This document shows, one piece after another, positions 21,283 through 30,681 of a DNA stretch of 30,681 nucleotides. The first letter of the stretch is position 1. Every line of letters starts with the position of its first letter. The notes beneath the pieces were generated by a model that saw only the letters and a program-made list of their open reading frames with translations, was not told the DNA's origin and searched no databases. The position numbers were made by a program, and so were the translations under genes. This DNA comes from Geosiphon pyriformis (Eukaryota > Glomeromycota > Glomeromycetes > Archaeosporales > Geosiphonaceae). The stretch spans positions 1-30,681 of the forward strand of contig JAAOMT010000168.1 in the NCBI GenBank assembly GCA_016748015.1, given 5' to 3'.

Positions 21283-23195
21283 GCGTTTCATTTATTATTA
21301 TTGAAATTAAGTTTAGTTTTGGTAAACTCTTTCTTAAGTTTTTTGGTAAACTTTGCATGGACTTTAATTGTTTCAAAACAAAAAGTTACTATTAGTATTT
21401 ATTTATTTCCCAGAATGTATTAGATTTTTATCATTAAGCTATTTTTTTATTGGAGTTTTTTTTATTAATTCTTTTTTATTTTTAAAGCAATAATATATAA
21501 ATTAAGATAAATGAAGAATTATTTTCTTAATTAACACTTAACAGCATTATATATGTGTTATTGATTTCTTTATATATTTACTAATTAATTTTTGTATATA
21601 TAATTAAACAGATCATGTCAATAAGTTTTAAATAATAAAGAAAATCTTTAAATTGATTTTTAAGAATTGTTTATTATACTTGAAAAAAATAGACTTTATA
21701 ATAATAATGTTGTTAAGAATTCTAGATTATTGTTTAAAGTAAATTTAAAATATCGGTAATATTTTAATGTTACTAATTTAGTGATTGCCATTTTGTATAA
21801 ATTTCAACTAACATATTAATTCTTAAAAAAACATTAATTATTAATAAATGTATTTTTTCTACCTTGAATAACTTAATCCAAATCGGTTATAAATGTTGTA
21901 TACCAATTTTACTTTCTAAATAATTATAGTTGTAGTTTAAAAAAGTCAAAATTTTTTAAAGAAATTATTAGCAGTATTTTATTCTGTGTTTTAGAAGATA
22001 AATTTTGATTTTCGTATTAAAACCATTTTTTAAAAGGTTGTAAACAATCTAAATTTTTTATTTTTTAATAATAATAAAATAAAATAATTAAAAAACTATT
22101 AAAAATAAGTTATTTAATTTTAAAGCTATTAGTTTATAGAAAAAAATAACATTTTAAAGAAATAATTGATTTTTGTTTTTTCAAAATAAAAATTTTTTTA
22201 TAAAAAGAAAAATATTTTTTTATATATGTTTGAGTAATATTATTTTAAATTATATATTGTACAAATTGAAATATTAATTAAATAAAAATTATAAAAATAA
22301 CTTAATACTAATTTTGATCCAAATTTTAATTAGTAATACTGGTGTTTGATTTGCTTAAAAAATTTATTAAAGTTCAAGAATAATATGTATCTTTTAGATG
22401 TTAAATAAAATAAATAATAATATTGAATTTTTTATAAGTAAAGAGATTTTAAATAAGCTATTGGTTCTATCAAAATTTAAATAAGTGAATTTTTTAGAAT
22501 AATACAACTTTATAAATAAAATTGATGTAAAAGAACTATTTCTAGTACTAACTTAGTGTAACTAATTACGAGTTATTAGAATACAATCTACATTTAATAT
22601 GTAACAATTGAATTTTAAAAAAATAGTTAAAGCATAATAAAGAAAACTTAACCAAAATAAATCATATTTTTTAATAAATTTTTCTTTGAATTTTAAGAAC
22701 CATATATAAGTGTTGGTCATATAGAACAGTACATGTTTACAAGTTATAAACAAACTAATAAAAACATGGCTACTAGTATGAAAATTTTTTTATTAAATTT
22801 TACAAAAGTTTATGATTATCCAGCCCAATACAATATGTAAAATATTTTGAATTTGAAAATACTTGTAGAAAAAAGGTTTGTATTCTTGGCAAGACATCCA
22901 AAAATTACAGTAAAACCAAATATTTTCATGTTTTGTTGTCCAAATATTTACTGTTCTAGCACCTTAATGTTCAAAAAATTTTAAATCAGACATATTAAAA
23001 AATAAGGACTTAATTTTTAGCTGATTTTACTGTCTAAAGAATGAAGAGCTGTATAAGAAAATAGTATATTTATTTTAGATAATTTTTTAATCGTTTTCAT
23101 AACGAGTTTAAAAATAAGAATCGCTCAATTATCATATTAAACTACCACATAGTAATGTCTTTGGTGAAGAATTTTCTCAAATTTATTAAAATATA

Positions 23196-23392
23196 TCCGA
23201 GCTAAACCTGTTGATAGTCCATTTTTGGCTGCGCGGAAGAACATTGATCAGTTAAAGGATAATACCACATTATATAGTTGTCCAGATATTGGAAATAATT
23301 AATTTAAACTTTTGGGACCAGCTATTATATTTTATTTTATAGCGTTCACCGTTCAAATTACCAAACAATTAAAAATTCGAAGAAAGTACTAA
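23196..23392 (+). pseudogene. Unrecognised coding-like remnant
   Basis: One frame reads AKPVDSPFLAARKNIDQLKD and TTLYSCPDIGNN, then an in-frame TAA, then FKLLGPAIIFYFIAF, a hydrophobic segment, to a TAA at 23390-23392. The composition is clearly unlike the flanking desert. I cannot name the family. It could be an old gene fragment. Confidence 0.25.
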
Positions 23393-23817
23393 TTCAAGCA
23401 ACTCTGATGTAATTTTCAGAAAGTTTATGAATTCTTAGTGAGAGCAATCTGTTTTTAAAAGTTGGTTTGAGCTTAATTTAATAATAAAAGCATTATATCA
23501 AGCAATTTTTTTTTTACTTAAACTAATTGTTCAATATGCGCATTTTTTTTAGCTTCGAATAATTATCTCAAAATTAAAGATTATCAAAGGCGACCTAATA
23601 TCATTTATAGTGAATAAAAATTTGATGAATAAGGACATTTTTTGTAAGTAAACATAGAGAAACAATATAAATACAAATTTTGATTTTAAGAAGTTACTTT
23701 ATAAAATATAAATTAACAAACATTTAAAAAAAGCCTCTTTCATTATATATTATTCAGTTTTATCCTTTATCCTGACTTATTCATATTTATTCAAAGAAAT
23801 GATAAAAAATTATTGGA

Positions 23818-23831
23818 GGGGGGGGGGGGGG
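23818..23831. repeat. G14 homopolymer
   Basis: Fourteen consecutive G in an otherwise AT-rich non-coding stretch. Confidence 0.95.
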
Positions 23832-25026
23832 AAACTAATGAAATGCATGCAATTTGTAATTCAAGAAATTTTTCACAGTAACATAAATCCTGTAAACAAA
23901 TGACGAGATGTTTTAAACTAGCGTAGAGAATTACATTTAAAAATTTAAATTGTTAAATTAAACAAATAAAAATAGAAAATTTTCAAAGAAAAAAAATCAG
24001 TTAAAAGAAAATAATTTTGTTTTAAAAAATCTATCTTTGAACAGTAAAAGTAGATTTAAATTTATAAATTGGTTAAAATCAAACATTTTTTATTCTCTTC
24101 TTGATATAGAAAAAAAAATCATTTAAAAAGATTTTATCTGATTATGATTTTCGTTTTAAAATTTTATCCATACATACTTGTTACCATTTTTTGCTTTAAA
24201 TTTGATATATAAATTAAAATTCATTGTATAATGTTATAAATAATGTTAATCATTTATTTCCTTTTAGAAATTAAACTTCAAACCTTCTTTTGAACTATAT
24301 AGTAACTTTACGATTTTTTCTGTTTTTGGATTATTTTTTAGAAAATCTATTTGGTAATATTTCAAATTTTATTTTCAATTGAATAATAGATAGCAGTAAA
24401 ATTACTTTTTGTAACATTCTGAAACATTATTATTATTATTATAATTAAAATTTAGTAAAAATCAAGATAAATATTTATAAGTATTAAATTATATAAAATT
24501 AAAAACAATAAAACCTAAATTAATAATATACCATTTTTATATTAATTTGTTTGATTATTCGAAAAATAAAACAATCAGAAAAAATTCTTATATTAGATTT
24601 GCGCAAATTGTATTGTGAAATTAATATTGAAACTGAAAAAAAAAACAAAAAGTAAGTTTTTTGGATTATTTGAAAATATATATTTTAATTTAAAAATAAA
24701 TTGCTATAAAATTTATTTTTAATCTTTTTTCATTAAATTTAAGTATCTTTGTCAATTATTATTTTTATTTTTATGTTTGTGAATTTATCTTATAGTTAAA
24801 TACAATAACAATAACAGCTTTAATTTTATTATTACTATTTGTGATCTTTTTTGTAAATGCTTCGTTAACAAAATTTTGAATTTATAAAATTTATTAGACA
24901 ATGTGGTTTTCTGAAAAATAATCGATATTTAAATTCGAAAAAATTATAGTTCCAAAAATAGGATCAATCATCTCATTTACTACAAAAATTGTTTTTTCGG
25001 AACTGCGTGTCTGTCCATCCGTGGAA

Positions 25027-25502
25027 ATGACAAATGTCGATTCAGATACGGATTCAGAAGTCGGGGAAAGCAAACTTGACATTGAATTTTAGAGGCAGTG
25101 GGCTTCTAGCCGTTTTAAACCGACACTGCATTCATAGTTACAAGTTAACACATGGGTTATATAATGAAATTCATGTGCTACAGTTTGATGATGGACCGGA
25201 TTGCATTGGTCGAATCCCACTTGATCCGCCAAAGTATTACCAATAATGGCATGGCGAAAATATATCGCTCAAAACATCAAAGTGCCAGATGTATATGACT
25301 GGGGATTATAGTCACTTGAACCACATAAAGTTCTCATATATCATAATGGAACGTCTACCTGGATAGCATTAATACCGAGTCTTGGATCACCTAACGACTG
25401 AAAATAAAAAGCATATTTTAAACCAAATAGTTGACTTATTGTTTGAGTTGTTGTAAATGCCATTTCAAAAAAATCGTATGCCTTTATATGAATGGCCAAA
25501 AC
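25027..25502 (+). pseudogene. Aminoglycoside phosphotransferase-like kinase pseudogene
   Basis: A start-like frame at 25027 (MTNVDSDTDSEVGESKLDIE) gives way, one frame over, to NEIHVLQFDDGPDCIGRIPL. That block is the typical second and third strands of the phosphotransferase (APH/choline-kinase-like) fold in fungi. Later pieces are YIAQNIKVPDVYDW, FSYIIMERLPG and HLTTENKKHILNQIVDLLFE, the expected order for the N-lobe and hinge. At least three frame changes and several stops intervene. The last piece (MPFQKNRMPLYEWPK) ends at a donor-like AC|GTAAGG at 25503. No catalytic loop (HxD) is recognisable afterwards, so the C-lobe is lost or unreadable. The family phosphorylates small-molecule hydroxyls; this copy is inactive. 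Confidence 0.72.
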
Positions 25503-26215
25503 GTAAGGTTTGTTTATTCTGATATGACGTTATTTAAACTTGCCCAATGTCTTGATAAACTTTTTTTTAGAAATACCGTCAATACTCTAAAGACTTTTGA
25601 TTAAGGACTGAAGAAACAATAATAACCTTATTAATGAGACTCTAATCCAATTTTATAAATTATTCAATAAATTTATTATTCACAAACATTATTTTTTTTT
25701 ACAAACGTTTTTTACTATCAAAAAATAATTTATTTGAAGTAAATGCTAAATAACACCAAATAATATGTAGGTAAGATTTTATACATAATAAAAATTCTTG
25801 AATTGGTTTCCTAAATAAAATTAAGTAATATTTAAGATTTTCTCATAATTTATCCATAGTTGTAAATAAAGTTTTTATCAATTGCAACACATTTTAGTTT
25901 GCTTATGCCTTTCAAACCTATATGATTTTGATGCAGAGTTAATAAAATTTTCAAAATTAATATTCCCTATATTTTATTGTTTCTGTTTAGTTTTATTAAC
26001 ATACATATTATATATTTAATAATCCTATTTTTAGAAATACAAAAGCGCTCTTTTCCGGATTTTTCATTGCTTTCTATCCATCTGGATAATAGGTTCTAAG
26101 ATTATTATATCTGCGCTTATAATTCCATTTCGATTCAAGTTAAAAACTCCCATCTCTGCTGCCTTTGAATATAGTTCAAATGCTTTTCCTCGTTATTCGT
26201 TGTTCCTAATCCTCG
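25503..26215. other. Gap holding a decayed Sel1 unit at its right end
   Basis: Between about 26060 and 26215, the minus strand continues the Sel1 array beyond the stop of gene B. It reads RGLGTTNNE, then a one-base shift, then a unit resembling KAFELYSKAAEMG. The rest is AT-rich without recognisable content. Confidence 0.6.
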
Positions 26216-28300
26216 TCAATAGAAATCTTCAAGATTGTTGTGTGCACCTGTACTTTCCACCTCTACTGCTTTTGAATATACTTCGAAAGCTTTTTCCTCG
26301 TTTTTCGTTGTTCCTAATCCATTTAGATAACAATTTGCAAGATTGTGTTGTGCGTCTAGATCACCCGCCTCTGCTGTTTTTGAATAGAGTTCGAATGATT
26401 TTTCCACATTTTTCGTTGTTCCTAACCCATTTTGATAGCACCATCCAAGATTGTTTTGTGCCTTTAAATGCCCCATCTCTGCTGCTTTTGAATATAGCTC
26501 AAATGCTTTTCCCTCGTTTTTCGTTGTTCCTAATCCTTTTTGATAGCACCATCCAAGATTGTTTTGTGCCATTATATTACCCGCCTCTGCTGCTTTTGAA
26601 TATAGTTCGAATGCTTTTCCCTCGTTTTTCATTGTTCCTAATCCTTTTTGATAGCACCATCCAAGATTGTTTTGTGCATTTAAATGTCCCATCTCTGCTG
26701 CTTTTGAATATAGTTCGAATGCTTTTCCCTCGTTTTTTGCCTTTAAATGTCCCACCTCTGCTGCTTTTGAATATAGTTCGAATGCTTTTTCCCCGTTTTT
26801 CGCTGTTCCTAATCCATTTTGATAGCACTGTCTAAGACTGTATTGTGCCATTTTATGACCCGCCTCTGCTGCTTTTGAATATAGTTCGAATGCTTTTCCT
26901 TCGTTTTTCGTTGTTCCTAATCCTTTTTGATAGCACCATCCAAGATTGTTTTGTGCCTTTAAATGTCCCATCTCTGTTGCTTTTGAATATAGTTCGAATG
27001 CTTTTCCTTCGTTTTTCGTTGTTCCTAATCCATTTAGATAACAATTTGCAAGAAAGTATTGCGCATCTAGATTTTCCATCTCTGCTGCTTTTGAATAGAG
27101 TTCGAATGCTTTTTCCTCGTTTTTCGCTGTTCCTAATCCTTTTTGATAGCACCATCCAAGATTGTTTTGTGCCATTATATTACCCGCCTCTGCTGCTTTT
27201 GAATATAGTTCGAATGCTTTTCTCTCGTTTTTCGTTGTTCCTAATCCATTTTGATAGCACCATCCAAGATTTTTTTGTGCATTTAAATTTCCCACCTCTG
27301 CTGCTTTTGAATATAGTTCGAATGCTTTGCCCTCGTTTTTCGTTGTTCCTAATCCATTTAGATAACAATTTGCAAGATAGTATTGTGCATCTAGATTTTC
27401 CGTCTCTGCTGCTTTTGAATATAGCTCAAATGCTTTTCCCTCGTTATTCGTTGTTCCTAATCCTTTTTGATAGCACCATCCAAGATTGTTTTGTGCCATT
27501 ATATTACCCGCCTCTGCTGCTTTTAAATAGAGTTCAAATGCTTTTTCTTCATTTTTCGTTGTACCTAATCCTTTTTGATAGCACTGTCCAAGATTGTTTT
27601 GTGCACTTGGATTCCCCGCCTCTGCTGCTTTTGAATAGAATTCGAATGCTTTTCCCTCGTTTTTCGTTGTACCTAATCCTTTTTGATAGCACCATCCAAG
27701 AGTGTTTTTTGCATAGATATCTCCCGCCTCTGCCGCTTTTGAATAGAGTTCAAATGCTTTTTCCTCATTTTTCATTGTTCCTAATCCATTTTGATAGCAC
27801 CATCCAAGATTGTATTGTGCCATTTTATTACCCGCCTCTGCTGCATTTGAATATATTTCAAATGCTTTTTCCTCATTTTTCGTTGTTCCTAATCCTTTTT
27901 GATAGCACCATCCAAGATTTTTTTGTGCTTTTAAATTTCCCGCCTCTGCTGCTTTTAAATAGAATTCGAATGCTTTTCCCTCGTTTTTCGTTGTACCTAA
28001 TCCTTTTTGATAGCACTGTCCAAGATTATTTTGTGCACTTTGGTTTCCAGCCTCTGCTGCCTTTGAATAAAGTTCGAACGCTTTTCCCTTATTTTTCGTT
28101 GTTCCTAATCCATTTTGATAGCACCATCCAAGATTATTTTGTGCACTTGGATTTCCCGCCTCTGTTGCTTTTAAATAGAGTTCGAATGCTTTTCCTCTAT
28201 CTTGTGAGACACCAATTCCATTGCTATAACAATCACCTAAAAATAATTTTCCAAAAGAATCCTCTGCATTTGCTGCTTTCTGAAATTCTAAAAATGCTTT
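26216..28300 (-). repeat. 108-bp coding tandem repeat array (Sel1 gene B)
   Basis: About 19 units of 108 bp in one frame. Units at 27544-27221 closely match those at 27220-26897, a three-unit (324-bp) higher-order duplication. One unit is shortened by 45 bp. Confidence 0.9.
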
Positions 28301-28570
28301 TGTTAAATTAGGGATAGTTCCAATCCCATGTTCTAAAGAAAAGCCGAGCAAGATATAGTCTATCGAACGCATTGAACTTTTATTATTTAAGCAATCGAAT
28401 AAGTCTTCAGGTTTTTTCTGATTGTGCTCAAGATATATTTTCACCAAGTTAGCAACTTTTGAATATTTGCTAGCTGGGAAAATGGCCAAATTTTCTTTGA
28501 TGACAATCAATGCTCCTTCAAGCCAGTCGAGGGGTGAAGTTGCGTTTTCAATTGATGATGTTGAAGACAT
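26216..28570 (-). CDS. Sel1-repeat protein B
   Basis: An intronless frame of 784 residues, paralogous to gene A and convergent with it. The first 126 residues match gene A closely (SSIENATSPLDWLEG, LAIFPASKYSKVA, LLGFSLEHGIGTIPNLTKAF). These are the unnamed N-terminal domain plus one degenerate repeat. Eighteen further units follow with consensus KAFELYSKAAEAG..AQNNLGWCYQKGLGTTKNEG, then a partial unit. All are 36 residues except the fourteenth (26788-26726), which has only 21 after an in-frame 45-nt loss. The stop at 26218-26216 falls inside a repeat unit, and repeat-like sequence continues beyond it, so the original protein was probably longer. Sel1 arrays act as interaction scaffolds. The role here is unknown. 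The long plus-strand open frames opposite this gene are by-products of the repeat periodicity. Confidence 0.92.
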   Translation of the reverse strand: MSSTSSIENATSPLDWLEGALIVIKENLAIFPASKYSKVANLVKIYLEHNQKKPEDLFDCLNNKSSMRSIDYILLGFSLEHGIGTIPNLTKAFLEFQKAANAEDSFGKLFLGDCYSNGIGVSQDRGKAFELYLKATEAGNPSAQNNLGWCYQNGLGTTKNKGKAFELYSKAAEAGNQSAQNNLGQCYQKGLGTTKNEGKAFEFYLKAAEAGNLKAQKNLGWCYQKGLGTTKNEEKAFEIYSNAAEAGNKMAQYNLGWCYQNGLGTMKNEEKAFELYSKAAEAGDIYAKNTLGWCYQKGLGTTKNEGKAFEFYSKAAEAGNPSAQNNLGQCYQKGLGTTKNEEKAFELYLKAAEAGNIMAQNNLGWCYQKGLGTTNNEGKAFELYSKAAETENLDAQYYLANCYLNGLGTTKNEGKAFELYSKAAEVGNLNAQKNLGWCYQNGLGTTKNERKAFELYSKAAEAGNIMAQNNLGWCYQKGLGTAKNEEKAFELYSKAAEMENLDAQYFLANCYLNGLGTTKNEGKAFELYSKATEMGHLKAQNNLGWCYQKGLGTTKNEGKAFELYSKAAEAGHKMAQYSLRQCYQNGLGTAKNGEKAFELYSKAAEVGHLKAKNEGKAFELYSKAAEMGHLNAQNNLGWCYQKGLGTMKNEGKAFELYSKAAEAGNIMAQNNLGWCYQKGLGTTKNEGKAFELYSKAAEMGHLKAQNNLGWCYQNGLGTTKNVEKSFELYSKTAEAGDLDAQHNLANCYLNGLGTTKNEEKAFEVYSKAVEVESTGAHNNLEDFY

Positions 28571-28650
28571 GATTGAATATTTTGTATGTGTAAAGAAGAA
28601 TTATTGAAGAGTTCGTCTTGCTATTAAATAAGGATTTCAATCTATAATCA

Positions 28651-28729
28651 CATTCCCGAAAAGGCTGGCCCTGAAGAAATCTGAAACGCTAGAAAGTTCA
28701 TTCCCTCACTTACATTCTTAAACGGGTAG
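28651..28729 (-). promoter_or_regulatory. Upstream block shared with Sel1 gene A
   Basis: On the minus strand CTACCCGTTTAA, CTAGCGTTTCAGATTTCTT and AGCCTTTTCGGGAATGTGA occur in the same order as upstream of gene A. Here about 20 extra bases lie between the first two motifs. It lies about 80-160 bp before the ATG of gene B. Confidence 0.55.
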
Positions 28730-29974
28730 GAATCAAAGCCGCAAAAAGGCTAACTAGGCTTATCATTATCTTTTTGCTATTTTAATTACACTCTGTTTGG
28801 TGATTGCCGATTTCAATAGATTTCTTTGAAATGCACAATATAGTTACAAGGTTGCAGATGGGTTTCGCTAGCCCTAGCTGTCTTCTTTAAAGTCTTAATA
28901 ACAAGCTTAATATAATTTCTTTGTATTGTTTATCCTAGATTTCAGTTGATAGAACCAATTCAATTTAAAATTGTTATCTGTTTTAAGCATCTTTTACCTC
29001 AAATTAGTAGATGAATATATAATGCTAATGCACACATATCTACTAACTCAAGATTTCCGACCACTTGCATATAAACTTTTAAGATTTTGTCAATTAATGA
29101 AATCTACTTATAGAAGCTAACCTGTATACATCTTTGCTTTAAGATGATGTTGAAACTCTTAATTCAAACGCGACTGATGACAAAAGTGATATTATCACGA
29201 GGGATCTGATGTCCAATCAGGTAGGTGCGATATGTACTGTGATAGAATTTATTGCTGGGGCTGCATCTGACAACTACGATAGATGGTTAGCACCTTCTTT
29301 GGCTTTGTTGTAATCTATGCATACAGTCTGATACTTTATGTAATATACCACATTCGTAAAGAAAACATATGAAACTCATATGACACGCATGTGCATGTGC
29401 CAAGCAGCATACCTCTGTGATATCTCGAGCGAGAATAAAATTTTTTTTTAATTGAAGTTGATTCAATTATTAGAACAAATTTTCTTTTAAACTACTTTGG
29501 ATTCTTAAAAACAAGCTCTTGCTGGCATTAACATCAAAGAGAATCTCAAACATGAAGACTTTTTTATGTATTTCCAGCCAAAAAAGCATATTCATGTTGT
29601 GATACCACTTTCTTTCTTTCACTCCATAGCAAACATGATCTGCTTATTTTTAAAGGTTGGAAAAGATGCCTTATTGTGAGAAGGTTCTAAAACTTTTTAT
29701 TATCCAAACATGCTATTTTATGATTTTCTTATTAAGATTTATCAATTAATATGTGAGGAGGAGTCCCAAGAAATCTCGAATTAAATAAAAGTGAAAGTAC
29801 TGAGAGTAGTCGTCCACCAAAAATTTTCAAGTTCAACTAGTCTCCAAACATCAATTACTAATAAAAAAAAGGTTAGTATTGCTATGTTTCGTCGTTTTTA
29901 TAGAATCGGACCTGTCTTAATTGAATCTAAGCAGTCTTTCACAAATGAAGTTCCAACCCTAATCCTTATAATAG
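28730..29974. other. Intergenic stretch with one exon-like frame
   Basis: No recognised gene. A 56-codon plus-strand frame at 29143-29313 is less AT-rich than its flanks and reads TRDLMSNQVGAICTVIEFIA and SDNYDRWLAPSLALL. It follows an acceptor-like CTTTAAG. I could not assign it to a family. An ATG frame at 29884-30063 (MFRRFYRIGPVLIESKQS) is also unrecognised and runs into the tandem repeat. Confidence 0.3.
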
Positions 29975-30095
29975 AGAGTTTGCGCTACAATGATTTCTTT
30001 GTAAATTTACTTCTAGCAGTCCCAAATGGAATTCCTTGTAGAACAGAGTTTGCGCTACAATGATTTTCCTTGTAAATTTATTTCTGCAATTGGCT
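29967..30095. repeat. Tandem duplication, about 70-bp period
   Basis: AGAGTTTGCGCTACAATGAT at 29975 recurs at 30045. Similarity extends over about 40 bp downstream (CTTGTAAATTTA-TTCT) and several bases upstream (TCCTT...AG). It lies directly before the transposase-like gene. Confidence 0.85.
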
Positions 30096-30115
30096 AGTGA
30101 TGTCACGTAATTTTA

Positions 30116-30681
30116 ATGCAAACGCGTATCAAATCTCACCATATGGAGTCCGAGAACTTGACTTTTGACAGCCTGCGAATGGCTACACTTCTGCTACTAC
30201 TTCATAAGCGTCAACAGCAACTGGCCATAACAATGAAGACAATATTTGAACCTGAACGTCCATTGATTCCCAATACGAGACTTGATCTAAATGCACTTGA
30301 TGAGGGAACGTGTGTAGCATTTTTCCGGTATGAAGATTAAAGTTTTATATGATTAATGTGACAATAATGTTTTGAAAAGTATATTGAAGACAACGGCTTA
30401 TAGATTCAACAAAACACAGATAGAACAACTTGTTGAACACTTCCGAATTCCATCAGTTATCATTACAGAAAATCGTTTGCGGGCAACTGGAGTTGATTCA
30501 TTATGCATGTTACTTCGGCGAATGGCTTATCCAAACCGACATGTTGATACTGTTCACCTTTTTGGTCGACCAACTGATGAAATTTCTCGTTTCTGCCAAC
30601 ATATTATGCATATATTATACGATCGTTTCCATCATCTCCTCGATCAATTCGACCATGAACGATTGACACCTACACAACTGG
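30116..30681 (+). CDS. Harbinger-type transposase-like protein, 5' part
   Basis: Exon 1 runs 30116-30327; exon 2 begins at 30404 and runs off the window. The intron of 76 nt (GTATGA...CTTATAG) is inferred because removing it joins CVAFFR to FNKTQIEQL. That gives the FRF-x-K-x-x-I block typical of the region upstream of the DDE domain in PIF/Harbinger transposases. Next come FRIPSVI, GVDSLCMLLRRMAYPNRHVD, FGRPTDEISRFCQHIM and YDRFHHLLDQFDHERLTPTQL, all characteristic of the family. The catalytic DDE domain would lie beyond the end. Methionines at 30143 and 30179 are alternative starts. The gene is uninterrupted as far as seen. Whether it is a live element or a domesticated copy cannot be judged without the 3' half and terminal inverted repeats. 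Confidence 0.8.

Larger units (their letters stand above)
21283..25026. other. AT-rich gene desert
   Basis: Mostly AT-rich non-coding sequence with no recognisable gene. Exceptions are a coding-like island at 23196-23392 and a G14 homopolymer at 23818-23831, both listed separately. No RNA gene or terminal repeat was recognised. Confidence 0.5.

Noticed and set aside
26845-28311. 488-codon plus-strand open frame with a regular leucine-rich repeat pattern
   Set aside because: It is antisense to Sel1 gene B. A stop-free antisense frame in one 108-bp unit is copied to all units, so its length reflects the repeat and not a gene. It has no plausible independent start or homology. The same applies to frames at 26200-26835, 18953-19339 and 20120-20311.
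1-30681. tRNA, rRNA or other structured RNA genes
   Set aside because: No cloverleaf with a recognisable T-loop or other conserved RNA core was seen by eye; a covariance-model scan would be needed to exclude them.

Overview
The window is very AT-rich, with short GT-AG introns (about 50-120 nt), long non-coding gaps, trinucleotide microsatellites and members of several expanded gene families: BTB-BACK-TLDc, Sel1 repeats, tyrosine-kinase-like kinases, class 3 lipases, aminoglycoside-phosphotransferase-like kinases, NmrA-like proteins and a Harbinger-type transposase. This mix suggests a fungal nuclear genome, most likely an arbuscular mycorrhizal fungus (Glomeromycotina, Rhizophagus-like). That assignment rests on family content and composition only; no marker gene is present.

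Layout. 1-2588: no gene. 2589-4088 (+): intact two-exon BTB-BACK-TLDc gene. 4089-7129: gene-poor, with an (ATT)n tract. 7130-8095 (-): unrecognised, interrupted coding-like islands. 8607-9780 (-): broken class 3 lipase. 10028-11612 (+): five-exon class 3 lipase-like gene, divergent from it. 13041-14165 (+): NmrA-like remnant. 15241-16691 (-): third lipase-like gene, four exons with one frameshift. 18694-20409 (+): Sel1-repeat gene A, followed by a 5'-truncated kinase pseudogene (20557-21282). 21283-25026: AT-rich desert. 25027-25502 (+): phosphotransferase pseudogene. 26216-28570 (-): Sel1-repeat gene B, convergent with A. 30116-30681 (+): 5' part of a Harbinger-type transposase gene running off the window.

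The most notable signal is the lipase cluster. Two copies have glycine in place of the nucleophilic serine of the class 3 lipase elbow (GHGVG, GFGES), and the decayed third copy appears to share this. The copies also share intron positions and predicted N-terminal membrane anchors. This looks like an expanded pseudo-lipase family rather than isolated gene death. The second signal is the pair of inverted Sel1 paralogues. They share an N-terminal domain and an upstream block, but each repeat array has been homogenised separately, and each array ends in a decayed unit. Much of the rest is gene decay (kinase, phosphotransferase, NmrA), as expected of a birth-and-death region. No operon-like functional linkage is visible.
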